Shown here: positions 9,127 through 20,700 of the stretch, one piece after another
How positions within the stretch are numbered: position 1 is the first letter of the stretch
How the letters are laid out: the number at the start of each line of letters is the position of its first letter
From: Acidimicrobiia bacterium
GTDB taxonomy: Bacteria; Actinomycetota; Acidimicrobiia; Spongiisociales; Spongiisociaceae
Direction: 5' to 3'
Assembly (NCBI GenBank): GCA_009841105.1
Contig: VXMM01000036.1
Span: 1 to 64,000 of the forward strand
DNA length: 64,000 nucleotides
Position numbers and translations under genes: made by a program
Notes under the pieces: model-generated
The model's input: the letters and a program-made list of their open reading frames with translations, nothing else
Database searches by the model: none
Told to the model about the DNA's origin: nothing

Positions 9127-10586
9127 GCGAAGTCCTGATCATCGCCGGCCTGGGGCCCGGAGATCTCTCCCGGACTCCCGCCGGGGTTCGGGAGGCATTA
9201 CTCGATCCCGGTCGCCGCGTGATCCTGCGTACCGGACAGCATCCGGCCGCCGCCCAGCTGGCCGGGAGCCGACAGGTCACCACCTGTGACGACCTCTATG
9301 ACGCCGGCGAGACGTTCGACGAGGTGTACGAAGCCATCGTCTCGAGGGTGTTGGAGGCGGCGGAGACAAACCCCGTGGTCTACGCGACGCCGGGTAGCCC
9401 GCTCTACGGGGAGCGCACCGTCGCCGAACTGAGAGCGCGTTGCCGGGCCGCGGGCCGGCCGGTTGAATTGAGACACGCCACCTCATTCCTCGACGAGGTG
9501 TTCTCCGTCCTCGACGTGGACCCGACCGAACGGGGCTTTACGGTGCTGGACGGCCGGGACCTGCCGGATCCGCTGATGTTGCGCCTGCCGACGGTGGTGT
9601 TCCAGGTCGACACCGCGCCGGTGCTCGACAATGCGCTACGCCGGCTCGGACGCACTCTCCCCGACAGCACCCCCGTGACCGTGCTGTCCGACCTCGGCAC
9701 CGAGCAGCCTCTCATGCGCACCTACCCGATCGCGGAAGTCCCCGTCGAAGCGGCCGGTTCGCGCACCAGCCTGTTCATCGACCCTCCCGAGACCGGCCTG
9801 GTCGGGGCCATCCGGGCGATGCGCCGGCTGAGGAAAGAGTGTCCGTGGGACCAGCGGCAGACGCACGACTCCCTCACCCCATACGCCGTGGAGGAGACCT
9901 TCGAGCTGCTGGAGGCGATCGGTCGGCTCTCTCCGGGGGCCCCTGGCGGGGATGAAGTCGACTACGTGGCCTACCACGACGTGGAGGACGAGCTCGGCGA
10001 CGTCCTTCTCCAGGTGATCTTCCACTCCAACCTGGCCGCGGAGGCGGGAGCGTTCGATATCGAGGACGTGGCCGAGACCCTGCGACGCAAGCTGGTGCGC
10101 CGCCATCCTCACGTGTTCGACACCCTCGAGGTCCGGGACGCCGAGGAAGTAATCGCCAACTGGGTGGAGATCAAAGCGGGCGAGAAGCACCGTGAGTCGC
10201 TCATGGACGGCGTACCGACCGCCCTCCCCGGACTGGACCGCGCCGTCAAGCTCCAGAAGAGAGCCGCTCGGGTGGGGTTCGACTGGCCTGACGCCCGTTC
10301 AGTGGTCGCGGATGTCGAGGAGGAGATCGAAGAGCTGGTCGAGGTGATAGACCAAGGCGAGGAGGCCGACCCCGCGGATGCCGACCACGAGTTGGGCGAC
10401 GTGCTGTTCGCGGTTGCCAACCTGGCCCGCCACCTCAACGTGGCGCCCGAACTCGCCCTCCGCAAGGCCGTCAACCGGTTCGAGAGCCGTTTCCGCCGCA
10501 TGGAGGAACTCGACGATCTCGCCTCTGCCGACCTGGATCGCCTAGACGCTCTATGGGAACAAGCCAAACAAGAAGAACGCCACTAG
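9081..10586 (+). CDS. mazG: MazG-type nucleoside triphosphate pyrophosphohydrolase with N-terminal tetrapyrrole-methylase-like domain
   Basis: MazG hydrolyses (d)NTPs, including damaged ones, to NMPs and PPi. The N-terminal ~200 residues carry the SAM-methylase-like fold (IIAGLGPGDL, VVYATPGSPLYG) seen in YabN-type fusions. The C-terminal part has two MazG repeats with EExxE/ExxD metal-binding motifs (EETFELLEAI, DVEDELGDVLLQ, then EEEIEELVE and DHELGDVLFAV). The start is uncertain. ATG 9081 overlaps the upstream gene by 46 bases and adds 14 atypical residues. A CTG at 9123 overlaps the upstream TGA as CTGA and gives the family-like start SEVLIIAGLGPGD. Neither has a clear Shine-Dalgarno sequence. 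Confidence 0.9.
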   Translation: MDHRAEPQHHPAGILSEVLIIAGLGPGDLSRTPAGVREALLDPGRRVILRTGQHPAAAQLAGSRQVTTCDDLYDAGETFDEVYEAIVSRVLEAAETNPVVYATPGSPLYGERTVAELRARCRAAGRPVELRHATSFLDEVFSVLDVDPTERGFTVLDGRDLPDPLMLRLPTVVFQVDTAPVLDNALRRLGRTLPDSTPVTVLSDLGTEQPLMRTYPIAEVPVEAAGSRTSLFIDPPETGLVGAIRAMRRLRKECPWDQRQTHDSLTPYAVEETFELLEAIGRLSPGAPGGDEVDYVAYHDVEDELGDVLLQVIFHSNLAAEAGAFDIEDVAETLRRKLVRRHPHVFDTLEVRDAEEVIANWVEIKAGEKHRESLMDGVPTALPGLDRAVKLQKRAARVGFDWPDARSVVADVEEEIEELVEVIDQGEEADPADADHELGDVLFAVANLARHLNVAPELALRKAVNRFESRFRRMEELDDLASADLDRLDALWEQAKQEERH

Positions 10587-10609
10587 GAGTTCGGCTCGGG
10601 GGATGGGGG

Positions 10610-11971
10610 TCAGGGTGGAGCTCGGTTGATCTTGGCGAGGGCCCGGAGTGCGGCGAGGGTGTAGGGGTCCGGTAGCGGTGGCCGGTAGCCGCAGGTCCTG
10701 CGCTCGGGTAGCAGCCGCCTCCGGTGCGGCGGGGATTGGGGATCGATCCGCATGCCTCGACGGTGGACAGCCACGTGGTGGTGCCACCAGCAGAGGGTGG
10801 TGAGGTTCTCGGGAGAGTGATCACCGCCTCTGGATCGTTCGAGGATGTGGTGAACCTCCAGCCGGTAGGTGGAACTGCACCCGTCGATGGTGCATCCTTC
10901 GTCGCGGGCGAGGACAGCCCGCCGCAGACCGGGCCGGATGGCGGAAACGGATCCGTGATGGGTGATGTCCTGTCCCGTCACCGTGATGTTCTCGATGCGG
11001 CCCGAACATTGGATGAGGTCCACGGTGCCGGGACCGACCCGGCCTCCGGCCAGAACGGAGACGCCTCGCTCGAAGCCTGACGCTTCGGCGATAGGATTGT
11101 TGGCCACGACCATGAGCAGGGGTTCGCGCCGGTTGCGCGGCGACGGAGTGCCGGGCTCGGCCACCGGGGCGACCACGGGATGCTGGTCGAGTTCGTCCTG
11201 GCATAGGGTGGTGAGCGCCAGCGCTCTACGGTGCCCGGCGTTAGGCCGTTCCTCACCGGCCGGAACCAGTTTCTCGCCCCTGCGGTTGAGGGCCGCGCGG
11301 CAGATCTCCGCCTCGAAGGATCCAAGGCGGCCGTTCATCCGTACATGGGAACCGTCCAGGGAGGGCTGGAACGCCACATACTGACCCTCGAAGATCCGGC
11401 GCTCGTCGTCGCGGGTGACCTTGCGCATCTGCTGGACGACACGTCCGACCGAGTCGAGGTCCAGGTCTCGGGTCCGGGTTATCTCTTCAGCCGATGCACC
11501 GGCTTCCCGCAGGCGGGTCTCCTCCAGCACGCGGACGTAGGCGACCTCGCCCTCGCGTATCCGTTCGATATGGCTGTCGTCCAGCCGCTGGGCCAGGTAG
11601 ACCATGTCACGGGCGGTGGAGCGATGGACGTCCATGCGTGAGGCCACGAGATCGACCGGGTTGCCGTACCCGAGCCGCGCCGCGCTGTTGTGCCGCAGCA
11701 TGCTCTTGACCCACGCCACCTGGCCACCTCTGGCCCGGCTGACCGCGGCCTGCTCCCGGACCAGCGCCGCTTCGGCCTTGGCGTCCTCGACATCAGGACG
11801 CAGATGGCTGCGGCTCTCGACCATGTGGCGGGCCCGGTCATAAGCCGCCTGCCGCTCTCTCTGGTAGCGGGTCATGAACATGCCGGGATGCGATCCCCGG
11901 ACGTCGGCGGTGACTGCGGGGCTTGGTCGGGTCGAGCCGGCCTCCTGGTAGTCGAGCAGGTAATCGAACAT
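10610..11971 (-). CDS. DUF222/13E12-type HNH endonuclease
   Basis: A 453-residue protein with a long helical DUF222-like region and a C-terminal HNH nuclease motif: CTIDGC, LEVHHILERSRGGDHSPENLTTLCWWHH. The Cys pairs and His residues fit a zinc-stabilised HNH fold. The family (13E12 repeat family in mycobacteria) is abundant in actinobacteria, and its physiological role is poorly known. The ATG at 11971 lies inside a perfect SOS-box palindrome, and no Shine-Dalgarno sequence is present, so the gene is probably leaderless and LexA-repressed. It converges with mazG (23 bp gap). It may be a mobile or DNA-damage-induced nuclease. Confidence 0.85.
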   Translation of the reverse strand: MFDYLLDYQEAGSTRPSPAVTADVRGSHPGMFMTRYQRERQAAYDRARHMVESRSHLRPDVEDAKAEAALVREQAAVSRARGGQVAWVKSMLRHNSAARLGYGNPVDLVASRMDVHRSTARDMVYLAQRLDDSHIERIREGEVAYVRVLEETRLREAGASAEEITRTRDLDLDSVGRVVQQMRKVTRDDERRIFEGQYVAFQPSLDGSHVRMNGRLGSFEAEICRAALNRRGEKLVPAGEERPNAGHRRALALTTLCQDELDQHPVVAPVAEPGTPSPRNRREPLLMVVANNPIAEASGFERGVSVLAGGRVGPGTVDLIQCSGRIENITVTGQDITHHGSVSAIRPGLRRAVLARDEGCTIDGCSSTYRLEVHHILERSRGGDHSPENLTTLCWWHHHVAVHRRGMRIDPQSPPHRRRLLPERRTCGYRPPLPDPYTLAALRALAKINRAPP

Positions 11972-11985
11972 ATGTTCGTATCATA
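11965..11985 (-). promoter_or_regulatory. LexA (SOS) box overlapping the -10 region and start codon of the HNH gene
   Basis: CGAACATATGTTCG at 11965-11978 is a perfect 14-bp palindrome that fits the Gram-positive/mycobacterial SOS consensus CGAACRNRYGTTYG at every position. On the minus strand a TATGAT -10 hexamer (11980-11985) precedes it, and the HNH start codon (11971-11969) falls within it, eight bases after the hexamer. LexA bound here would cover the transcription start. Confidence 0.75.
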
Positions 11986-12100
11986 CACCATGGGTGTGAC
12001 ATAAACCAGCTGCAACCATGCTAAGAAGCATGTAGCAGTGGCTTCCTCCCGCGATTCCGTTGTAGAGGCGGCGCCAGCCATAGATGCACGGAGTTGGCGG

Positions 12101-12114
12101 CTTATCGTGATAAG
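12101..12114. promoter_or_regulatory. operator-like inverted repeat upstream of eno
   Basis: CTTATC-GT-GATAAG is a perfect 6-bp inverted repeat 29 bases before the eno start, in the 171-bp divergent region between the HNH gene and eno. It could be a transcription factor site or part of the eno promoter. No factor can be assigned. Confidence 0.35.
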
Positions 12115-12118
12115 TTAA

Positions 12119-13417
<1,299 letters not shown>

Positions 13418-13419
13418 CG

Positions 13420-13815
13420 GTGGAGGCCCGCCAGCGCCGTAGCGTCCTCCTTCCCCTGATAATGCTGGGAATAGTGCTGGTTGCAGCGGTCGATGTGTTC
13501 CCGATACGCCAGCTCATCGCGCTGAACGGCGAGGCCGAGGAACTCCGCTTGCATCTGGCCGAGATCCAGGAGGAAAACGCTCAGCTGGAGATCGAGATCG
13601 AGCTGGTGCAGTCCCCCGCCGAGATCGAGCGCATCGCCCGTGCCGACTTCGGCTACGTGAATCCCGGAGAGACCAGCTACGTGGTCATCATGACCCCCGA
13701 ACCTCATGACCACGAGCAGGCACCCGTTGGGTCGAACGAGGTGGTACCCGAGTCAGGCGGATTCTGGGAGGCGCTATGGGACTTCCTCACCGGCCGCGAC
13801 ATGAGCCATGGATGA
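13420..13815 (+). CDS. ftsB: septum formation initiator FtsB/DivIC family protein
   Basis: A small bitopic division protein of 131 residues. It has a short basic N terminus, one membrane segment (about residues 8-28, LLPLIMLGIVLVAAVDVF), then a coiled coil rich in Glu/Leu (about 35-65) and the typical ARADFGYVNPGE-type motif. It would act in the periplasm with FtsL/FtsQ at the divisome. GTG 13420 has GGAGG nine bases upstream. A TTG at 13414 overlaps the eno stop but lies only three bases from the same GGAGG. It overlaps the next gene by 8 bp. Confidence 0.85.
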   Translation: MEARQRRSVLLPLIMLGIVLVAAVDVFPIRQLIALNGEAEELRLHLAEIQEENAQLEIEIELVQSPAEIERIARADFGYVNPGETSYVVIMTPEPHDHEQAPVGSNEVVPESGGFWEALWDFLTGRDMSHG

Positions 13816-14329
13816 GCGTCGGGTCGTAGCGGCACAGATCGGCCGGCCCTCGAGAGCGGAGATCACAACCCTGTCCCGTTGCCACCTCGACCTTCCGGTC
13901 GTGGTCCGGGTGCCCCCGGTGCTGGAGGACGGCACGCCGTTTCCAACCCTGTACTGGTTGACGTGCCCCCTGGCCGTGAAGCGGATCAGCCGTCTCGAGA
14001 GTGGCGGCGGGGTCAAGGCACTGGACCGGCGGGCGGACCGGGTCTCTGCCTTCGGCGCCGCGCTGGAAGCGGCCCACGCCCGCTACGCCGCCCAGCGGGA
14101 CGCCTTGCTACCGGAAGGGGCGGAGCCGCGGCCCCGGGGAGGGGTGGCGGGCGCCACCAGCGGGGTCAAGTGCCTGCATGCCCACTACGCGGACACCCGA
14201 GCCGGTAACGCCAACCCGGTGGGTGAGCTGGTATCTCCCTGGGCAGAGCCGCTCGACTGTCCCGTTCCCTGCGTGATCGAAACCGACGGCAAAGCTGCCA
14301 AGAACTCCCTCTGGATCGAGCCCCGCTGA
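13808..14329 (+). CDS. DUF501 family protein
   Basis: A 173-residue protein of the DUF501 family, a conserved actinobacterial protein of unknown function found beside eno and ftsB. Typical features are the N-terminal QIGRPSRAEITTLSRCHLDLP, PTLYWLTCPLAVKRISRLES, and the Cys/His-containing VKCLHAHYADTRAGNANPVG followed by CPVPC. The His and Cys residues could bind metal. The ATG lies within the end of ftsB, so translation is likely coupled. Confidence 0.85.
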   Translation: MDERRVVAAQIGRPSRAEITTLSRCHLDLPVVVRVPPVLEDGTPFPTLYWLTCPLAVKRISRLESGGGVKALDRRADRVSAFGAALEAAHARYAAQRDALLPEGAEPRPRGGVAGATSGVKCLHAHYADTRAGNANPVGELVSPWAEPLDCPVPCVIETDGKAAKNSLWIEPR

Positions 14330-14469
14330 GCGATCAACCGGATGACCCCGCCGAGCCGCCGGATCGGTGCGAGAATGGGCGCCGGAAGTGTGCACGGATA
14401 GGCTGGAGCGGGGCGCTGGGCGACCAGGAACGGTCCAGCAGCAGCCTTCCTACCCGCGCACCCCTCCTG

Positions 14470-14554
14470 GCCCGGGTGACGGAATCGGTAGACGTGGCGG
14501 ACTTAAACTCCGCTGCCCCCATGGGGCGTGTGGGTTCGAATCCCACCCCGGGCA
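14470..14554 (+). tRNA. tRNA-Leu (anticodon UAA)
   Basis: The acceptor arms GCCCGGG and CCCGGGC pair perfectly. The anticodon loop CTTAAAC gives UAA, the variable arm is long (type II, GCCCCCATGGGGC) and the T-arm is GTGGGTTCGAATCCCAC. Discriminator A is present, and CCA is not encoded. It marks the left edge of the accessory island at 14.6-22.5 kb. I saw no second copy of its 3' end in the window. Confidence 0.95.
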
Positions 14555-14672
14555 CTGGTTGGCTTCTCGACCACGGATGTGCAGTTCGGGCGGCTAGCAG
14601 TTCTCTGTATTCACCCTGTGTCGACACGGCGGTGGGTTTGGGTGAAGGAAAGGACACGAATAGCGTGGCGAG

Positions 14673-15911
14673 GTGACGTCCTCCCTCACCTGGCTCGACT
14701 ACTCGGAGAGGGACCGGCGTCGTGCTCTTGACGTCATCGACCTGTTTCGGGAGACCAGCACGGTCGACGAGCTCGGGATGGCCACCGTCCGCAACAGCTT
14801 TTCGGATCTCTTTTTCCCCGGGACCAGCACGGTCCAGACCCGGGCGTGCTACTTCCTCCTCGTACCGTGGACGTTCCTTCGGCTCGAACGCCTGCGGACC
14901 TCATCAAGCAAAGTCGCAGCGAGGGCTCGGCGGGCGGAACTCAACCTGTCCAGACGAATGCTGGGCGGGGACGACACACTGGGTGTGTTCGGTTCCCAAG
15001 CAGGCGATGCGCTGAAGCGGCTTCCAAGCGAGGTCTACTGGGGCGGGCTCGGAAGTTGGGGAATCTGCACCTTCTCGGGTCATAAGTGGGCGTATTTCCG
15101 ATCGCTCGACGGCTTCTACAGGCGCGGCCACCGGTTCCGGAGCACGCCACATGATACGGAGGGCAGGAGCGCGGCTCCTGCGAACTGGCACCCTCACGTT
15201 CCAGACCCTCCGTCCGGGTTCCCATACGAGAACGTCTCGGTGGCTCTCCGCCACAAAGACGCCGACTACCTACGGGACCGAATCCAGGCCAGGCATCCCG
15301 AGAGCCTCTTGGCCGCGCTCGCAGGCCGGGCCGATCCAGCGGACCTCCAGGCCGATCGACCGTGGCAGCTCTCACAACTCAGCGAGGTGACGCCCGTGCT
15401 CCGGGAGCAGCTATACGACGCGGAGTTGTTCGCCGTCTGCATGCAAGGGGCGGCCCTTCTCTACAACCTCATGCTCTCCGAACTTCGGGAGCATGCCGAG
15501 TGGACGGAGGAATACAGGAACAGGCTCGAGGGCTGGGCCGACGACGTTGACGCACTCAAGCCGGCTGGATGGGATTGGAAACCGGACGGGGTGTGGCGGG
15601 TCGTGAGGTCCTCGGGCCGGTCCCTCGGTTTCCCGACCCAAGCCTTCGCCGAAAGTTGGATCGAAGAGTTGAAGCGGGTTGGACCCAGGGCCGTCGTAGC
15701 CGATGCCTCCAAGGCGCGAACCCTTGTGCGGGACCGCGAGGTTCAGCTCAAGCGGGCCCGTGCCCGGTTGACAAGTGCCCGACGGCTTGAACTGTGGGGC
15801 GGGGACTCAGGGACGGGCCGGATGGCCTACCGGTGGGGAGCAGCGAAGCGGATCCTCACGGACATCTTCGACGGGCTGGCACAGGGCGAGGGCGATGCTG
15901 GGAACGCGTGA
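14673..15911 (+). CDS. DUF6361-type protein, first gene of a putative defence operon
   Basis: A 412-residue soluble protein that I assign to the DUF6361 family from the opening TSSLTWLDYSERDRRRALDVIDLF and the TVRNSFSDLFFPGTSTVQTRACYFLLVPW block. Its biochemical function is unknown. It is followed by a PLD-like protein (17-bp overlap) and an SF2 helicase (4-bp overlap), an arrangement repeatedly found in bacterial defence islands. By analogy it may sense phage or partner with the helicase. The GTG start has no clear Shine-Dalgarno sequence; TAGCGT lies six bases upstream, so it could be leaderless. The 118 bases between the tRNA and this gene show no other feature. Confidence 0.7.
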   Translation: MTSSLTWLDYSERDRRRALDVIDLFRETSTVDELGMATVRNSFSDLFFPGTSTVQTRACYFLLVPWTFLRLERLRTSSSKVAARARRAELNLSRRMLGGDDTLGVFGSQAGDALKRLPSEVYWGGLGSWGICTFSGHKWAYFRSLDGFYRRGHRFRSTPHDTEGRSAAPANWHPHVPDPPSGFPYENVSVALRHKDADYLRDRIQARHPESLLAALAGRADPADLQADRPWQLSQLSEVTPVLREQLYDAELFAVCMQGAALLYNLMLSELREHAEWTEEYRNRLEGWADDVDALKPAGWDWKPDGVWRVVRSSGRSLGFPTQAFAESWIEELKRVGPRAVVADASKARTLVRDREVQLKRARARLTSARRLELWGGDSGTGRMAYRWGAAKRILTDIFDGLAQGEGDAGNA

Positions 15912-17706
15912 GCGAACGCTCTTACTGGATAACCTCCGCCCGCCCCCCGGCTATCGGTTGCGGCGCGCCGTGGGGACCAGCTTCACGCTCGACTTAATGG
16001 CGCTGCTGACGGCACCACTCGCCTTCACATTCTTCGACGCCCACGACGAGAATGGGGCACCCTTGGCTGACCCGGTGGCGCTGCTCGAGGCCCTCCGGCG
16101 GCATGCCGAAAACGTCACGCTCTTCTGCCAGGCCGGTGCGATCAGTGTGCCGAGCCCAGACCAGACCCTCCTGGCCTACCTCGAACGCTCGGTGATTGAG
16201 GTGAAGCCTGAGGCGGAAGGGGGGATCTTCCACCCTAAGGTCTGGGTACTCGACTTCGAGTCCGAGAAGCGGCCTGCCATCTACCGGGTGTTGTGTCTAT
16301 CCCGCAACCTGACATTCGCTCGGTCATGGGACACCTGCGTCAGTCTTGAGGGAGAGCTCAAGGAAGAGGGCGACTACCCGAGGAACGAGCCCTTCGCAGA
16401 CTTGCTCTTGCAGCTCCCACGGCTTGCTATCCGGGAGACCCGACCCGAGTTGCGCGAGGACCTCAAGCGAATGGCCGACGAGATCCGGCGGGTGGACTTC
16501 AAGACACCGCGACCCTTCGCCGACTTCAAGGTCCATAGCTTCGGCCTGAATGGAAGCCATTTGTGGCCCTTCCCGAAGGCCGGACGGAGCTTGGTGATCT
16601 CCCCATTCCTCTCCGGTTCGACTGTCCGAGGCCTCGTGCGTGAGCATGGGCTCGAAGTCCTCATCTCACGGCCGGAGGCCTTAGCGGATGTCGTCCGCCG
16701 GGTAGGGCGCGATGCCCTGCCTCGGACGTGCTACGTGCTCTCACCGGGAGCGGGCCTCGATGCCCGTGACGCAGAGGAGGGGGAGGAGCAGGCGGACGGC
16801 CCGCCGCGCGCCGCCTTCCACGGCAACGTTGAGGTGCTGGTCGAACTGGTCGGAAGGAGTAAGGACTGCGGCATCGACGCCCTCCTAGGCCTTGAGGAGG
16901 ATCCGAAGCTTGAGACCCTCCGATCTCTCCTGCACGAGTACCACCCCGAACCGCCTCCTGAATGCACCGAAACGGAGCCATGTAAGGAGTTGGAGAGGGA
17001 GGCCGACCAGCTAGCGCGGCTACTGGCGGCCGTGCCGTACACCGCGACGGCGCAGCACGTCGACTCTGAACAGCTGTGGGACATCACCTTGTCTGGAGAA
17101 CTCCCGGAGTTGCCCGACGGCCCGAAAGTCAAGGTATGGCCGGCGACACTCCCTTCGATGGCAGCTTTGCGAATCGATGGCATCGGGGAAGCGCTGCATG
17201 AGCCGGTCGATCCGGCCGAGCCAACCGACGCAATCGTGACCTTCAAACGGATGTCTTTCGAAGCGCTGACCGGTTTCTTCGCGTTCGAGGTGTCGCTACA
17301 GAAAGAACAGTGCGAGGTGCGGCACCGGTTCGCTGTCACGGCCGAGTTAGTCGGCGTACCCGAGAACCGCAAGGAGCGGTTGCTGCGCTCTCTCCTTCAG
17401 GATCGTCGCCGGGTGCTCCAACTCCTGTTCCTCATATTGATGGGTGAGGGCGCCGACGCATTGACATTCCTGCAGGCCGAGCGCCGCGACGGCATGACTG
17501 CGCAAGGACCGTTCGGGGGTTGGGGCCAAGGAACCTTGCTGGAGGCGCTCCTCAGGACTCTGAGCCGGAACCCGAGACAGATCGACGACGTTGCGCGGCT
17601 CATCTCCGACCTGGAGAGGACCCCGGAGGGTAAGGAGCTCCTGCCAAAGGGCCTTAGCGAGATATGGGAACCGGTGTGGGCGGCGCGGGAGGCGCTCAGG
17701 TCATGA
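15895..17706 (+). CDS. phospholipase D-like (HKD motif) protein of the putative defence operon
   Basis: A 603-residue protein. The N-terminal half has a PLD-family active-site motif H-x-K-x4-D (FHPKVWVLD, about residue 108) followed by LSRNLTFARSWD, the equivalent of the GSxNLT strand of PLD nucleases. The second half contains a related position FHGNVEVLVE in which the Lys is replaced by Asn, so the second HKD motif looks degenerate. PLD-fold proteins in defence systems usually act as nucleases. The remainder (about 330-600) is unassigned. ATG 15895 lies within the previous gene, and the stop overlaps the helicase start as ATGA, so the three genes are a translationally coupled operon. Confidence 0.7.
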   Translation: MLGTRERTLLLDNLRPPPGYRLRRAVGTSFTLDLMALLTAPLAFTFFDAHDENGAPLADPVALLEALRRHAENVTLFCQAGAISVPSPDQTLLAYLERSVIEVKPEAEGGIFHPKVWVLDFESEKRPAIYRVLCLSRNLTFARSWDTCVSLEGELKEEGDYPRNEPFADLLLQLPRLAIRETRPELREDLKRMADEIRRVDFKTPRPFADFKVHSFGLNGSHLWPFPKAGRSLVISPFLSGSTVRGLVREHGLEVLISRPEALADVVRRVGRDALPRTCYVLSPGAGLDARDAEEGEEQADGPPRAAFHGNVEVLVELVGRSKDCGIDALLGLEEDPKLETLRSLLHEYHPEPPPECTETEPCKELEREADQLARLLAAVPYTATAQHVDSEQLWDITLSGELPELPDGPKVKVWPATLPSMAALRIDGIGEALHEPVDPAEPTDAIVTFKRMSFEALTGFFAFEVSLQKEQCEVRHRFAVTAELVGVPENRKERLLRSLLQDRRRVLQLLFLILMGEGADALTFLQAERRDGMTAQGPFGGWGQGTLLEALLRTLSRNPRQIDDVARLISDLERTPEGKELLPKGLSEIWEPVWAAREALRS

Positions 17707-20700
17707 GCCCGCGAAGAGCGGGTGAGCGCCCTGACACCAACGCCGTACTCGACGGCCTCAAGGGATTCCAGCGTGACACCGTCGAGTACGCATTCGAGCG
17801 GCTATACCGGGCGGAGGATTCGACCCGCCGTTTCCTGGTAGCCGACGAAGTGGGTCTTGGGAAGACGCTCGTGGCGCGCGGGGTGATCGCGAAGGCGCTC
17901 GACCACCTTTGGGAGGGAGATCACAGGGTCGAGCAGATCGACATCGTCTACATCTGCTCCAACGCCCAGATCGCCCGGCAAAACGTCCGCCGGCTCCAGA
18001 TCGGCAGCGGCAGGTTCGTGAGGGCCGCTCGGTTGGGGCTGCTGCCACAGGAGATCCACGGCCTGAAGGAGAACAGGGTCAACTATCTCGCGCTCACACC
18101 CGGAACCTCGTTCGACCTGAGGAGCAGTATGGGTAGGCGGGAGGAACGGGTCCTCCTGTATCACCTCTTGCAGCGAGTGTGGCCGGATCGCCGTAAGGCC
18201 CCCATGAACCTCCTCCAAGGGTACGTGAAGAACACGGGCTACTTCCGTTGGGAACTGAGGGAGTTCAAGCGCCGACGGCGTATCGACGACGACCTCGCAG
18301 AGGCATTCAAACGTCGTCTTGTCGATGAGGGCGACGATCTCACAAGAGAGTACGAGGACCTGTGCAGGCGATTCCGGAACAGTCGAACAAGAATCCCGTG
18401 GCCCGATCGATCGCAGCAGATCTCGTTCATCGGCAAGGTACGCTCGATGCTGGCTGAAGTCTGCGTGACGGCGCTCGAGCCCGACCTCGTGATCCTCGAC
18501 GAATTCCAGCGCTTCAAGCATCTCCTGGACGGACAGGATGCGACCGCGAAGCTGGCCAAGCAGCTCTTCACCTATTCCGACGAGACTTCGGACGTTCGTC
18601 TCCTGCTCCTCTCGGCGACGCCCTACCGGATGTACACGCTGCACCACGAGAGCTCCGAGGACGACCACTACCGGGACTTCTTGCGAACTGTCGAGTTCCT
18701 CGACCCCGGCCTCCGGGAGAGCGGCGCACTCCGTGGCCTGCTGGACGACTACCGGCAGGCCATGTACCGGATCGAGTCCGGGACGGAGCCGCTCATGCGG
18801 ATCAAGGAAAACATCGAGTCGGAACTCCGGCGCGTCATGTCGCGTACCGAGCGGGTCCGGGCATCTGCGGAATCAGACGGGATGATGAGCGAAGTACCGA
18901 GCGCGGGATTACAACTCACTGCCGAAGATGTACAGGACTACCTCGCGCTCCAGAAGATAGGCCGCGAGGTGAGACAGCCGCAGGTCCTCGAATACTGGAA
19001 GTCGGCGCCTTACCTGCTGAGCTTCATGGACGACTACAAGCTCAAGACCGAGGTCGTCGCGAAGCTGGACCTGTCGCCGGAGAACGGTCTCGCCAAGCTC
19101 CTGACCGAAGGCGGGCGGGTGTCTCTTTCCTGGGAAGAGGTGGAGGCCTACGCACGACTCGACCCGGCCAACGCGCGCTTGCGAAGCCTTCTCGAGTGGA
19201 TGGAGCTTGCTGAGGCGTGGAAGCTCCTCTGGCTGCCCCCTTCGCTTCCGTACTATGCCGAGTCGGGTCCCTGGAAGGCGGCCCGCCGCCGACAATTCTC
19301 CAAGCGTCTGATCTTCTCGACCTGGCAGGTTGTTCCCAAAGCGGTCGCAAGCGTGGTGAGCTACGAGGTGGAGTGTCGCGTCTTCCGGCGTTTCGACGAT
19401 TCGATCCGCAACACGCCCGATGAACGCCGGAGGCGGCGACCGCTGCTGCGGTTCGCCTATTCGAACGAACGTCTCACGGGGATGCCGGTACTCGGGATGC
19501 TGTACCCGAGTCCCAGCCTCGTCGAGCTGGGCGATCCCGTCCCGGTGGCCGAGGGCGAGCCCACCCTGGAAGACACCGTTGCCCGAGCCAAGGCAAAACT
19601 CGAACCGCTCCTTGCCGGACTCACCAGGCCGTATCTCGACAACGCGCGGGAGGACGAGAGCTGGTACTGGGCAGCCCCGATCCTGCTCGATCTTGACCGC
19701 CATGGCACGTCGACCAGAGAGTGGTTCGGTCGTCGGGACCTTCCAAGCCAGTGGAACGGCGCGGCGGAGGACGATGATGAGGGCTCCCGGTGGGTGGACC
19801 ATGTCGGGGAGGCGAAGCGGCTCATGGATGAGGCTGCCACCGGATCGCCGGACCTCGGACGGCCACCCGCGGATCTGGCGGAGGTCCTCGCCACGCGATC
19901 CGTAGCGGGCCCCGCGACGAGCGCCCTTCGGGCCCTCACCCGTGCCTCGGGTCCGGGAACGGCGGCCGCGCTCGCGGCCCGCGACGCCGCCGCGCGGATC
20001 GCGTGGAGCTTCCGGACGCTGTTCAATCTGCCGGAGGCTACGTACCTCATCCGAGGCGAGCGGCCCGGGGACGACACGCCTTACTGGCGGCAGGTCGTGG
20101 ACTACTGCGCGGCCGGCAACCTCCAGGCCGTGCTGGATGAATACGTCCACACGCTGCGGGACCTCGAAGGGCTCTTCGCCGCCGACCAAGACGAGGCCTG
20201 GGGCACGCTGGCCGCGGTCGTATCAGCCGCGCTGTCGCTCCGCACAGGCGCTCCGCGCGTGGACGAAGTCAGACCCGGCGACGGTTCCGTCCAGATCGAT
20301 CACCACCGCATGCGCAACCACTTCGCCATGCGCTTCGGCGCCCAAGAGCGCGACGACGGCAAGGCCGGGGCACGCGAGGGACAGGTGCGGCAGGCTTTCA
20401 ACTCCCCCTTCTGGCCTTTCGTCCTCGCGTCCACCTCCGTCGGCCAGGAGGGCCTCGACTTCCATGCCTACTGCCATTCCGTCATGCACTGGAACCTTCC
20501 GTCGAACCCCGTCGATCTCGAGCAGCGCGAAGGGCGTGTCCACCGCTACAAGGGCCACGCCGTGCGCAAGAACGTCGCGGCGAAGCACGGGGTCGACGTC
20601 CTGGGTGGCCCCTCGACAGACATCTGGTCTGCCCTGTTCGATGTCGCTCTGGAACAGGCATCGAACGAGGGTGGACTCGTCCCCTACTGGCTCTTCCCGG

